Source: Clostridia bacterium
GTDB lineage: Bacteria > Bacillota > Clostridia > Oscillospirales > Acutalibacteraceae
Length of the DNA: 22,754 nucleotides
Assembly (NCBI GenBank): GCA_900755995.1
Contig: CAAEIM010000134.1
Span: 1-22,754, forward strand
Direction of reading: 5' to 3'
Every line of letters begins with the position of its first letter. Position 1 is the first letter of the stretch. The position numbers and the translations under genes are program-made. Shown here one piece after another: positions 8,422-15,210 of this stretch. Below the pieces are notes generated by a model. That model was not told the origin of the DNA and made no database searches. It saw nothing but the letters and a program-made list of their open reading frames with translations.

Positions 8422-8685
8422 ATGGTATCAAAAAAGCTTACATTAAAAAATGCAACAGGTTTTCATATGCGTCCGGCATCTGTTTTTGCCGCAGAGATGG
8501 CAAAGTTTAAGAGCGATGTAATTATCGATTTTAACTCAAACAAAATCAATGCAAAAAGTCTTTTAAATATTATTGCAGCCTGCATTAAGTGTGGCAGTGA
8601 GTTTGTTATTGAGTGCAGCGGAGAGGACGAGAACGAGGCACTTGCAAAGGCAGAGGAGCTTATCGAAGGCGGGTTCGGTGAGTAA
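8422..8685 (+). CDS. ptsH: Phosphocarrier protein HPr
   Basis: Cytoplasmic phosphocarrier of 87 residues passing phosphate from EI to IIA domains. His15 in GFHMRPAS is the phosphorylated residue; the usual motif is GLHARPA, so F14 and M16 are variant. Ser46 in NAKSLLNI sits where HPr kinase acts in Firmicutes. Helix B is also unusual, with two cysteines in IIAACIKCG where GVMSLGI is common. Start ATG 8422 follows AAAGGAG (8407-8413). Position between fruA and ptsI supports a true HPr. A FPr-like role dedicated to fructose is possible but there is no fusion. Confidence 0.93.
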   Translation: MVSKKLTLKNATGFHMRPASVFAAEMAKFKSDVIIDFNSNKINAKSLLNIIAACIKCGSEFVIECSGEDENEALAKAEELIEGGFGE

Positions 8686-8696
8686 TAAAGACGGAG

Positions 8697-8725
8697 AGCG
8701 TGTTTTTATCGACACGCTTTCTTTC
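8697..8725 (+). terminator. Partial terminator between ptsH and ptsI
   Basis: AGCGTGT (8697-8703) pairs with ACACGCT (8712-8718), followed by the broken T-run TTTCTTTC. It lies directly before ptsI. It would probably terminate part of the transcripts and set EI below HPr. Confidence 0.5.
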
Positions 8726-8749
8726 TAACAAATGAAAGCAGGTGAAGTT

Positions 8750-10450
8750 ATGTTACACGGAACAGCCGCTTCTGAGGGTATAGGACTTGGCAGGGTACTT
8801 ATTTTAGAAGAAGCAAACCTTGAATATAAAAAAGTGACAGTTGAAGATACGCAGGCGGAGCTTAATCGCTTTAGAAATGCGGTTCGGATATTCTGCGACA
8901 ACACCTCGGCACAGGCAAAAGCCTTAAAGGAGTCGGCAGGAGAAAAAGAGGCTGAAATCCTTGAGGGACACATTCAGATGATGAAAGACCCGTATATGTG
9001 CGGCGAAATTGAAAAGCTGATTGATAACGGACAGTGTGCCGAGTCAGCTCTTGAATATATGTGCGGCATTTTTATTTCAATGTTTTCGGCTACAGACGAT
9101 GAGCTCACTCAGCAGAGGGCGGCAGACGTAAAAGACCTCAAAACAAGTATGCTCTGTATTCTGCTCGGAGTAAAGGAGGTAAAGCTGTCGGCGGTGCCAA
9201 AGGGTACGGTTGTTGTAGCCAAGGAGCTTACCCCGTCAATGACTGCCGGAATAAACAAGGAAAACATTGTCGGCATCATTACCGAAACAGGCGGAAAAAC
9301 CTCTCATTCTGCAATTTTAGCCAGAGCACTCGAAATTCCTGCGGTTCTCAGCGTAATCGGTGCGGTGTCAAAGCTTTCGGCAGGTGAATTTGTAATAGTT
9401 GACGGCTCACAGGGCGTTGTAATTGACGAGCCTGACGAGGCAACTGTACGGGAATATGAAGCAAAGAGGGTTAATTTTCTCAAGGAGCGCAGGGAGCTTG
9501 AAAACTTCAGGGGCAAGGCTACCAAATCCGCAAGCGGAGAGGAATACGAGCTTTGCTGTAATATAGGCAAGCCGGAGGACGCAGTAAAGGCAGTTGAGGC
9601 TGACGGCGAGGGCGTGGGGCTGTTCAGAACAGAGTTCTTATTTATGGACAGAAATTCCCTTCCCACAGAGGACGAGCAGTTTGAAGCCTATAAAAAGGCG
9701 GCTCTTGCATTAAAGGGCAAGCCGCTTATAATCAGAACCCTTGATATAGGCGGAGATAAGGAGATACCCTATCTCGGACTTAAAAAAGAGGAAAATCCTT
9801 TCCTTGGATTCAGGGCAATCAGATATTGCTTAAAGAATAAAGATATGTTTAAATCTCAGCTTAAAGCCATACTGAGGGCGAGTGCGTACGGTGATGTAAG
9901 AATTATGTTCCCGCTTATCACAGCGGTTGAGGAGCTGAGAGAGGGCAAAGCACTTGTCGAGGAGGCTAAGGGCGAGCTTAAAGAACAGGGTGTGAATTTC
10001 AACGAAAACATCCCCGTTGGCATTATGACCGAAACCTCGGCGGCGGTGATGATTGCGGATATTTTGGCAAAGGAATCCGACTTTTTCAGCATCGGCACAA
10101 ATGATTTGACAGGCTATACAATGGTTTGCGACAGGGGCAATGACGATGTTGCATACCTGTATTCACCGTTGCAGCCGAGCGTGCTCAGAGGAATTAAGCA
10201 TATTATCGACTGCGCAAATCAGAACAATATTCCCGTGGGTATGTGCGGCGAGGCGGCGGCTAACCCAATGATGATACCGTTGCTCATATCCTTTGGATTA
10301 ACCGAATTCAGCGTGTCTGCGCCGTCGGTGCTAAAGGTTAGAAAACTTATTTCAAAATGGACTAAGCAGGAGGCAGACAGCGTTTCCGATGAGGTTTTGA
10401 GAATGAGCACGGCAAAGGAAATTGAAAATTATTTAAAGACTAAAATATAA
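8750..10450 (+). CDS. ptsI: PTS enzyme I (PEP-protein phosphotransferase)
   Basis: Cytoplasmic enzyme of 566 residues; autophosphorylates from PEP and phosphorylates HPr (EC 2.7.3.9). ATG 8750 (MLHGTAASEGIGLG) is chosen over ATG 8732: AGGTG (8740-8744) sits 5 nt before it, and EI proteins normally begin M.kGiaaSpGia.G. The phosphorylated His186 lies in GGKTSHSAILAR. The C-terminal PEP-binding TIM barrel shows RTLDIGGDKEIPYLG, GLFRTEFLF and SIGTNDLTGYTM. Catalytic Cys499 lies in GMCGEAAANP. Length is normal for the family. It ends the fru-pts transcript. Confidence 0.95.
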   Translation: MLHGTAASEGIGLGRVLILEEANLEYKKVTVEDTQAELNRFRNAVRIFCDNTSAQAKALKESAGEKEAEILEGHIQMMKDPYMCGEIEKLIDNGQCAESALEYMCGIFISMFSATDDELTQQRAADVKDLKTSMLCILLGVKEVKLSAVPKGTVVVAKELTPSMTAGINKENIVGIITETGGKTSHSAILARALEIPAVLSVIGAVSKLSAGEFVIVDGSQGVVIDEPDEATVREYEAKRVNFLKERRELENFRGKATKSASGEEYELCCNIGKPEDAVKAVEADGEGVGLFRTEFLFMDRNSLPTEDEQFEAYKKAALALKGKPLIIRTLDIGGDKEIPYLGLKKEENPFLGFRAIRYCLKNKDMFKSQLKAILRASAYGDVRIMFPLITAVEELREGKALVEEAKGELKEQGVNFNENIPVGIMTETSAAVMIADILAKESDFFSIGTNDLTGYTMVCDRGNDDVAYLYSPLQPSVLRGIKHIIDCANQNNIPVGMCGEAAANPMMIPLLISFGLTEFSVSAPSVLKVRKLISKWTKQEADSVSDEVLRMSTAKEIENYLKTKI

Positions 10451-10470
10451 TATTTTTAGCCCGAGCAGAT

Positions 10471-10496
10471 AGTTTTGTTTTAATTCAAAACTTTTT
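10471..10496 (+). terminator. Possible terminator after ptsI
   Basis: AGTTTTG (10471-10477) pairs with CAAAACT (10486-10492), followed by TTTT. The stem is AT-rich, so strength is uncertain. Confidence 0.45.
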
Positions 10497-10546
10497 ATGC
10501 CCGAAAATTACTTTTATATATCTTTAACTGCCTTTTGTCTTAGCTT

Positions 10547-10669
10547 TTTACTTTATATGAAAATTGCCCGGCAGCAATCGGGTACAAAGGGAGCGGGGCA
10601 GATTTTTATTTGCACCGCTCCCATATTTTACTTTTATAGATAATTGCTCGGCAGTTGTCGGGCACAAGA
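10547..10669. repeat. Pair of imperfect direct repeats, about 43 bp each
   Basis: 10547-10589 and 10626-10669 share the frame TTTTACTTTAT..AATTGCCCGGCAGnnnTCGGGnACAA with scattered differences. Each has complementary GCCCG/CGGGT-like arms. They flank the strong hairpin at 10589-10622. Function is unknown. Confidence 0.5.
10589..10622. terminator. GC-rich hairpin, possible bidirectional terminator
   Basis: GGGAGCGG (10589-10596) pairs with CCGCTCCC (10615-10622), extended inward by GCA/TGC. It lies between convergent ptsI and the XRE gene. T-runs on both sides are short, so function as a terminator is likely but unproven. Confidence 0.5.
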
Positions 10670-10703
10670 ATATAATTATACGATACTGTCCTCTCGAAAA
10701 TGT

Positions 10704-10719
10704 GCAGCCCACCGGCTGC
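10704..10719 (-). terminator. Short hairpin at the 3' end of the XRE gene
   Basis: GCAGCC (10704-10709) pairs with GGCTGC (10714-10719) and touches the TAG stop of the XRE gene. On the minus strand it is followed by ACATTTT. Weak terminator candidate. Confidence 0.3.
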
Positions 10720-10970
10720 TAATCTCGGAATATTAGTAATTTATATGCTTCTATGTCCAAGGCTTTGGCTATGTCAAAAAGCAATTCTATTGAAAATGCT
10801 TTGACTATATTCGGCGCTTCTATGGCGCTCAGATGCGAACGGCTTATCCCTATTTTTTCTGCCAGTTCTTCTTGAGTATAGCCCTTCTTTTTACGATAAA
10901 ACGATATATTTAATCCGAGTTCGGTATATTTATCTATATTATCATATGAAATGGGTTTTGATTTAGACAT
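10719..10970 (-). CDS. Small XRE-family helix-turn-helix regulator
   Basis: DNA-binding protein of 83 residues, little more than a single HTH_3 domain. Residues about 19-75 read LGLNISFYRKKKGYTQEELAEKIGISRSHLSAIE, with helices 2 and 3 (TQEELAEKIG and SRSHLSAIE) clear. No sensor domain is present. AGGGGTG lies 7 nt before the ATG. It is divergent from the dockerin/LRR locus across a 267-bp gap that holds a palindromic hairpin (11038-11056). Control of itself or of that neighbour is therefore plausible but is inference. It is the only clear host-like gene here that ends in TAG. Confidence 0.85.
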   Translation of the reverse strand: MSKSKPISYDNIDKYTELGLNISFYRKKKGYTQEELAEKIGISRSHLSAIEAPNIVKAFSIELLFDIAKALDIEAYKLLIFRD

Positions 10971-11037
10971 ATAAAAACACCCCTAATTAAGGTTACCTTA
11001 TTATATGATAAAATTAAATTATTTATTAATTAGCTAT

Positions 11038-11056
11038 TGCTTTTTATTAAAAAGCA
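11038..11056. promoter_or_regulatory. Palindrome in the XRE/dockerin divergent gap
   Basis: TGCTTTTT (11038-11045) and AAAAAGCA (11049-11056) form an 8-bp inverted repeat with loop ATT. It lies between the divergent promoters and could be an operator. It lacks the features of a terminator for either gene. Confidence 0.3.
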
Positions 11057-11137
11057 TATTATAATTGTTATAGTGCAGGTAATAATGTTTGCGTACGAAT
11101 TACGAAAAATATAGTACAAGAATGTACATAATGCCCA

Positions 11138-11167
11138 TTGAACTGTTACGACAAATTGTTATATAAT
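11138..11167 (+). promoter_or_regulatory. Sigma-A promoter of the dockerin/LRR locus
   Basis: TTGAAC (11138-11143) and TATAAT (11162-11167) are 18 nt apart, followed by a roughly 65-nt leader with a weak hairpin (11188-11193 with 11203-11208) and a strong AGAGGAGAGG ribosome binding site. Confidence 0.6.
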
Positions 11168-11237
11168 GGAACTAAGCAATAAACAAAGCTGTTAATTTTT
11201 AGAACAGCATGGAAATAAAAAAAAGAGGAGAGGTTTT

Positions 11238-11732
11238 ATGCTAAGGAAAATCAAGCAAGCTGTTGCAGTGGTGTTGACGGCGGCATTGTCTATGACAATG
11301 TTTACCATAGCGCCGAATGCAGCAGAAATCAGTGAACCAAATACGGCGATAGACACAGCGGACTATGCAGTTTCGGGAAATGATTCCTTCGGAAATATGA
11401 TAGCCGATGAGATTACCGAAGAACAAAAGACAACCTCGCAGTTCAGCGAGGGAAATTCGATAAGCGACATTACCATAGAGGGCAGTATTGCAAAGGTAGA
11501 GTACAGAGCAAGAGAAAATTGTACCATACTTGTGGGTCTGTATGATGAAAAAACAGGTCAGATGCTTGCCTCGGGTAAATCAACGGCCAATGCCGAAAAC
11601 GGTGAGGTTGAGGTTTCTATTGAAACCAATAAAATGCCGGAGTACTTTTTGACTAAGGTTTATATGCTCAATGAGTATAATGAGCCTATGACAGACTGCT
11701 ATGTAGAGGAGCTTTATACAGAGAGCGTATAG
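11238..11732 (+). CDS. N-terminal fragment of the dockerin/LRR protein (signal peptide and first scaffold domain)
   Basis: The 164-residue product up to the TAG. ATG 11238 follows AGAGGAGAGG (11224-11233). A signal peptide of about 29 residues (APNAA/E) is followed by DSFGNMIADE and a small beta-rich domain with LYDEKTGQMLASGKS. The paralog at 18223 has IYDESGVEMLASGKA in the same place. If translated as is, it would be a short secreted protein without dockerin or repeats. Confidence 0.6.
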   Translation: MLRKIKQAVAVVLTAALSMTMFTIAPNAAEISEPNTAIDTADYAVSGNDSFGNMIADEITEEQKTTSQFSEGNSISDITIEGSIAKVEYRARENCTILVGLYDEKTGQMLASGKSTANAENGEVEVSIETNKMPEYFLTKVYMLNEYNEPMTDCYVEELYTESV

Positions 11733-11774
11733 CAGGTAATTGCACTCAAAGCCACCGACTTTGACGAGGAAAGG

Positions 11775-14156
11775 GTGCTCAACCTTGACAATGACCAGTC
11801 AACAAATTTTGAAGTATATAAGGACGATACCCTTGTAATCAGCAAATCTACATATAATGTTCTTAAATCTGCTGATGAGGAAAGCGGAAAATATGTTTTC
11901 ACTAACTGCAATGAAGAGCTTAAATCTCTTGCTTCGGGTGATGTGTTCTCATATAAATATGACAGCGGAAAAACCCTGATTGTTAAGGTAAAGGATATTT
12001 CAGTCAGCGGCTCAACAGTAACCGTTACAGACGATGGCAATGCAGAACTTGCAGATATATTTGACTATGTAAAGATTGAAGCATCAGAGTCAGTGGCAAA
12101 AATAGACCCGTCTTCTGCAAGTGATGGAGTTACTGTTGAAACCGGTGAATCAAGCGTAAGCTCATCTGATGATGATAAGAGCGTAGAGAGCGTTGGCATT
12201 TCGTATGAGGGCGGAATGTCTGACACCCTGAATGCTAAAATAGACCTTTGGGGCGACAGCGATGAAGACGGCGTGAGCGGCAGTGTTAATGTAACGCTTT
12301 CTGTTTCCGTAGGGGTTGATATTTATATAAACAGTAAGGTATGGGAGTATAAAACCCACTATATTGATTTTAGCATAGAGTATGGTGCTTCTGTTAGCTT
12401 TAATTATAAGTCGCAGATATCCAAGACAATCGATAAGGTTCTTGCAACTTTGGAGTTTACTCCGGTTACAGGCGTTAATGTTGTATTAAAGCCGAAGATA
12501 AGCTTTTCTGCATCAGCAGATATATCTATAGTCGCAAAGGTTGAAGGAAAGTTTGGCTTTAATGCCTCTTTTGCCCACGGGGTGCAAAATACCTCCAAAG
12601 CTCCTGAATTTAAACTGCCGGAATTCAATTTTGAGGGCGAACTGTTCGTCGGTTTTGATCTCTCCCCAAGTATGAATATTGTTACCCCGGGACTTGCCGA
12701 AACCTCACTTGATATGAAACTCGGCGCAACTATATCCGCCTCTCCTACAGAGGATGATGAGGAAATACATAAGTGCAAGGTCTGCCTAAGCGGCACTATA
12801 GCGCCAACCTTTTCTATAGAAGTATCGGCAAAAATCATTGGTAAAGTGGTTGGCAGCTATAACAAAACCTTTGAGATTGTTAAGTTTCCTTTTTATTTTT
12901 CTGTTGACCATTTAGAATTCGGATTTGGAGAGTGTCCGTATGTTATCAGCAAAAAGTGCGGAGATGATGCATACTGGAAATTAGATGATGACGGCACTTT
13001 GATTATATACGGCAAAGGCAAAATGTATGATTATGCCTATCATGTCGGTGCTGGTTCTTATAATGCTCCCCCTTGGTTAGAGTTCAAAAATAAAATAAAA
13101 AAAGTAATTATCAAAGATGGAATCACAAGTATAGGATTTGCAGGATTTACCTACTGTTCAGGTTTTACAAGCATAACAATTCCAGATAGCGTTACAGAAA
13201 TTGGTGATTATGCCTTTTGCGGCTGTGAAAGTCTCAAAAGCATAACAATTCCTGATGGTGTTACAGAAATTGGTTATAAGCTTTTTGCTTGGTGTAGAAG
13301 TCTTATAAGCATAACAATTCCTGATGGTGTTACAGAAATTGGTGATGATGTCTTTTACGTCTGTGAAAGTCTCGCAAGCATAACGATTCCTGATAGTGTT
13401 ACGAAAATTGGCGAAGATGCCTTTGCACACTGCACTAGTCTTACAAGCATAACAATTCCATCAGGAGTACGGGAATTGAAAGAGACTTTTTATTGCTCAG
13501 CTTTAAAAGAAATTTACTTCAAAGGTGACTGCCCGGCAATTGGGAGAAGAACATTTTATGGTGTAACTGCAACATTATATTATCCCACCGGTAATAATAC
13601 ATATAATAATTTCGACCCAAACAGTTCAAACTGCAATATTACATTAGTCCCATATGATTATTCGTCAAGCGTTGCGGCTGCTGCACCGCAGAGTACAGCG
13701 GTAAAAGTTAATACCTCTGTAAAAGCAAACACACCTGCTGATCCGGATATTGTAAATGTAAAGGCAAATTACAATAACAAAATTGCCGGTTTTGAATACA
13801 TGATTTCGGTTGTCAAGAATGAGAAGGCAGAAGACGTTTTATCATCAGCTAACCTGATTTATATGACGCAGGTTAGGGCAGATAAAAACGGAAACATTTC
13901 TGTATCGCTCCCAATAGGCTCAGATGTAACCGACTATAAGGTAATGATTTTCGGACCTGAGAAAGGCGATATGTACAAAGACGGCGGAATAGATGTGCTT
14001 GATGTAACAAAGCTTCAGCAATATCTCGCAGGTGATAATGATATTTCTTATATTCCAGTTGAAGTAGCAGATATTGACAATGACGGCAAGGTAACAGTTA
14101 ATGACGTTACAAGACTTCAGCTTTATCTTGCAAAGAAGATTTCAACCCTGAGTTGA
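11775..14156 (+). CDS. Remainder of the dockerin/LRR protein downstream of the TAG
   Basis: 793 codons in the same frame as the N-terminal fragment. GTG 11775 has a GAGGA 4 nt upstream, but a protein begun here would lack a signal peptide, so independent use is doubtful. It holds the second scaffold domain (SGDVFSYKYDSGKTLIVKVK), the beta-rich central domain with the Cys pair HKCKVC and later GECPY, five 23-residue LRRs (SITIPDSVTEIGDYAF type), a linker module with NLIYMTQVRADKNGN, and a C-terminal dockerin (DIDNDGKVTVNDVTRLQ). The same modules, apart from the LRRs, occur in the protein at 18223. Confidence 0.65.
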   Translation: MLNLDNDQSTNFEVYKDDTLVISKSTYNVLKSADEESGKYVFTNCNEELKSLASGDVFSYKYDSGKTLIVKVKDISVSGSTVTVTDDGNAELADIFDYVKIEASESVAKIDPSSASDGVTVETGESSVSSSDDDKSVESVGISYEGGMSDTLNAKIDLWGDSDEDGVSGSVNVTLSVSVGVDIYINSKVWEYKTHYIDFSIEYGASVSFNYKSQISKTIDKVLATLEFTPVTGVNVVLKPKISFSASADISIVAKVEGKFGFNASFAHGVQNTSKAPEFKLPEFNFEGELFVGFDLSPSMNIVTPGLAETSLDMKLGATISASPTEDDEEIHKCKVCLSGTIAPTFSIEVSAKIIGKVVGSYNKTFEIVKFPFYFSVDHLEFGFGECPYVISKKCGDDAYWKLDDDGTLIIYGKGKMYDYAYHVGAGSYNAPPWLEFKNKIKKVIIKDGITSIGFAGFTYCSGFTSITIPDSVTEIGDYAFCGCESLKSITIPDGVTEIGYKLFAWCRSLISITIPDGVTEIGDDVFYVCESLASITIPDSVTKIGEDAFAHCTSLTSITIPSGVRELKETFYCSALKEIYFKGDCPAIGRRTFYGVTATLYYPTGNNTYNNFDPNSSNCNITLVPYDYSSSVAAAAPQSTAVKVNTSVKANTPADPDIVNVKANYNNKIAGFEYMISVVKNEKAEDVLSSANLIYMTQVRADKNGNISVSLPIGSDVTDYKVMIFGPEKGDMYKDGGIDVLDVTKLQQYLAGDNDISYIPVEVADIDNDGKVTVNDVTRLQLYLAKKISTLS
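13170..13514 (+). repeat. Five BspA-type LRR units, 69-nt period
   Basis: The unit start AGCATAAC(A/G)ATTCC recurs at 13170, 13239, 13308, 13377 and 13446, exactly 69 nt apart, each encoding a 23-residue LRR_5 unit. Units are well conserved at DNA level, so recent duplication is likely; the last unit is more divergent. Confidence 0.85.
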
Positions 14157-14200
14157 TATTGCTGCAATTAAGCTTTTAAAAAATTTAATATAGCAAACAA

Positions 14201-14239
14201 AAAAGGCTACCGCAATTTTTTCGATTGCAACAGCCTTTT
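14201..14239. terminator. Bidirectional terminator between the LRR locus and the PBECR4 gene
   Basis: AAAAGGCT (14201-14208) pairs with AGCCTTTT (14232-14239), with an inner GCAAT/ATTGC stem (14212-14216 with 14224-14228). On the minus strand the T-run TTTTTTGTTT is stronger than on the plus strand. It serves the two convergent genes. Confidence 0.75.
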
Positions 14240-14305
14240 ACATTTATATATGAGAGTTTAGGGTAAATACTGAAATAATGCGATTTCAAAAGTTCACGCT
14301 ATAAA

Positions 14306-14839
14306 TTATCTTTCTTTTATATCTATGCTCAATATGTTCAACATTGTTTGCCCTGAAACATATTTACTTCCGTTTTCTACTATAAAAGTTTCAGGGTATA
14401 ATTTTTCTTTTAAACCAATCGTAAGATGAATATAATTTATGTTACTTCGCTTGTATAGTATGTATTTTGTAAATTTAAGTTTCGTTTTAAAATTAAGCTT
14501 GTTTATATCAAAGTCGAGAATAATCTTGTTGCTTTTATCAAAACTCAGCAAATCAAGAATTGTTTCAAAATGCTTTATGCGGTTTTCAATTAGATTATAA
14601 TAATTGCTGCTTGAAATAAGATTATCGGATATATTACCTTTTAATATTTGTTTATATACCTGATTAGGCTTTTTGCCTCTAAGTTGTGTAACATCACTTA
14701 ACTTTTCTAATCCCAAAAGATGATAGAAATTAGCAGAAGAAAAGTATATTGAAATTTTTATGTTTCCCTCAAGTGTAAAAATATATTCTTTTTTAAGTAA
14801 TGTTTGATAAAGCTTTGTGCACTCTGAAATATTATTCAT
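14306..14839 (-). CDS. PBECR4-domain-like protein (phage-type barnase/EndoU/colicin/RelE-like fold)
   Basis: 177-residue cytoplasmic protein with no signal peptide. It resembles PBECR4 nuclease-like proteins of Firmicutes and phages. These show FTLENG..I.I.F...NFYHLLGLEKL near the start, then K..V...IL.G.I, RI..FE.ILDLL, and a C-terminal YPETFIVENGSKYV..Q stretch. Here the matching pieces are IFTLEGNIKISIYF, NFYHLLGLEKLSDV, NRIKHFETILDLL and LYPETFIVENG. The family is predicted to be a ribonuclease; no biochemistry is known to me. ATG 14839 follows GAGGA with 5-nt spacing and overlaps the TGA of a 45-codon ORF as ATGA. Codon use is very AT-rich, unlike the neighbouring DegV gene, so it may be acquired. 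It could be a lone mobile toxin-like gene. Family call moderate, function low. Confidence 0.6.
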   Translation of the reverse strand: MNNISECTKLYQTLLKKEYIFTLEGNIKISIYFSSANFYHLLGLEKLSDVTQLRGKKPNQVYKQILKGNISDNLISSSNYYNLIENRIKHFETILDLLSFDKSNKIILDFDINKLNFKTKLKFTKYILYKRSNINYIHLTIGLKEKLYPETFIVENGSKYVSGQTMLNILSIDIKER

Positions 14840-14973
14840 ATTTTCCTCACGAATAAAGGCACTCCAGATATACCGAAGTGCCTTATTTCTTTTGAAATAC
14901 GGTTTTTTGCCTTAAAGACATAGTTGTAAATAGGTTCACCGAAAACCCTTCCGGCACCTCCGCACCAACTCAT
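14836..14973 (-). CDS. Possible 45-aa small protein overlapping the PBECR4 start
   Basis: ATG 14973 to TGA 14836, beginning MSWCGGAGRVFGEP and ending GVPLFVRKI. The stop overlaps the PBECR4 start as ATGA, typical of coupled genes. Against it: no Shine-Dalgarno sequence before the ATG, and the frame runs through an 8-bp hairpin (14856-14884). The other strand is open here too. Product not recognised. Confidence 0.3.
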   Translation of the reverse strand: MSWCGGAGRVFGEPIYNYVFKAKNRISKEIRHFGISGVPLFVRKI

Positions 14974-15028
14974 ACAACGAAGAAGCGTGCTTCAACGGTG
15001 AAGTACAAGAAATACTTTATCTTGTACT
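14856..15028. other. Hairpin-rich element upstream of the PBECR4 gene
   Basis: Inverted repeats: AAGGCACT 14856-14863 with AGTGCCTT 14877-14884 (followed by ATTTCTTTT on the plus strand); TTCACCG 14935-14941 with CGGTGAA 14996-15002; GTTGTA 14923-14928 with TACAAC 14973-14978 (crossing the previous pair); GAAGC 14982-14986 with GCTTC 14989-14993; AGTACAAG 15002-15009 with CTTGTACT 15021-15028. This looks like a folded RNA or a dispersed repeat. The rest of the gap up to 15159 shows nothing further. Confidence 0.4.
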
Positions 15029-15159
15029 ATTATTATATTCGATTTTACTCAAAAAATATACAGGTAAATTTTACAAATTTAGGATATATTATTCCAACAA
15101 ATTGTACAATTAAATTTGTACTGCCAAGACGGTTGCTTTTAAATTAAAAAGTAATTTAA

Positions 15160-15188
15160 TTGACAAAATCCGGTTATACTGTTAATAT
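15160..15188 (+). promoter_or_regulatory. Probable promoter of the DegV gene
   Basis: TTGACA (15160-15165) is perfect. A -10 TAATAT (15183-15188) lies 17 nt downstream and matches consensus partly. The ATG is about 22 nt beyond. Confidence 0.5.
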
Positions 15189-15210
15189 AAATATTTTTTG
15201 AGGTGCTGAG

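Larger units (their letters stand above)
11238..14156 (+). pseudogene. Secreted dockerin protein with BspA-type LRRs, interrupted by one in-frame TAG
   Basis: One reading frame of 973 codons is broken only by TAG 11730-11732 (codon 165). Order: signal peptide (1-29); N-terminal scaffold to about residue 565; BspA-like region from about 567 (WKLDDDGTLIIYGKG); five LRRs with an exact 69-nt period from 13170; a linker module (about 820-905); a two-repeat dockerin (910-972). The scaffold matches the intact paralog at 18223, and the flanks of the TAG align without gaps, the TAG opposite Gln169 (CAG). So the locus is either recently inactivated, suppressed, or carries a sequence error. If whole, it would be a large exported, non-enzymatic protein docked onto a cohesin and displaying LRRs for binding. 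The ligand is unknown. Confidence 0.75.

Noticed and set aside
11730..11732. TAG read as pyrrolysine or reassigned glutamine codon
   Set aside because: No recoding signal or suppressor tRNA is seen in the window, and the XRE gene at 10719 uses TAG as its stop. Kept only as an open point for checking.
13158..13430. Minus-strand repetitive ORF
   Set aside because: Antisense shadow of the 69-nt LRR repeats.
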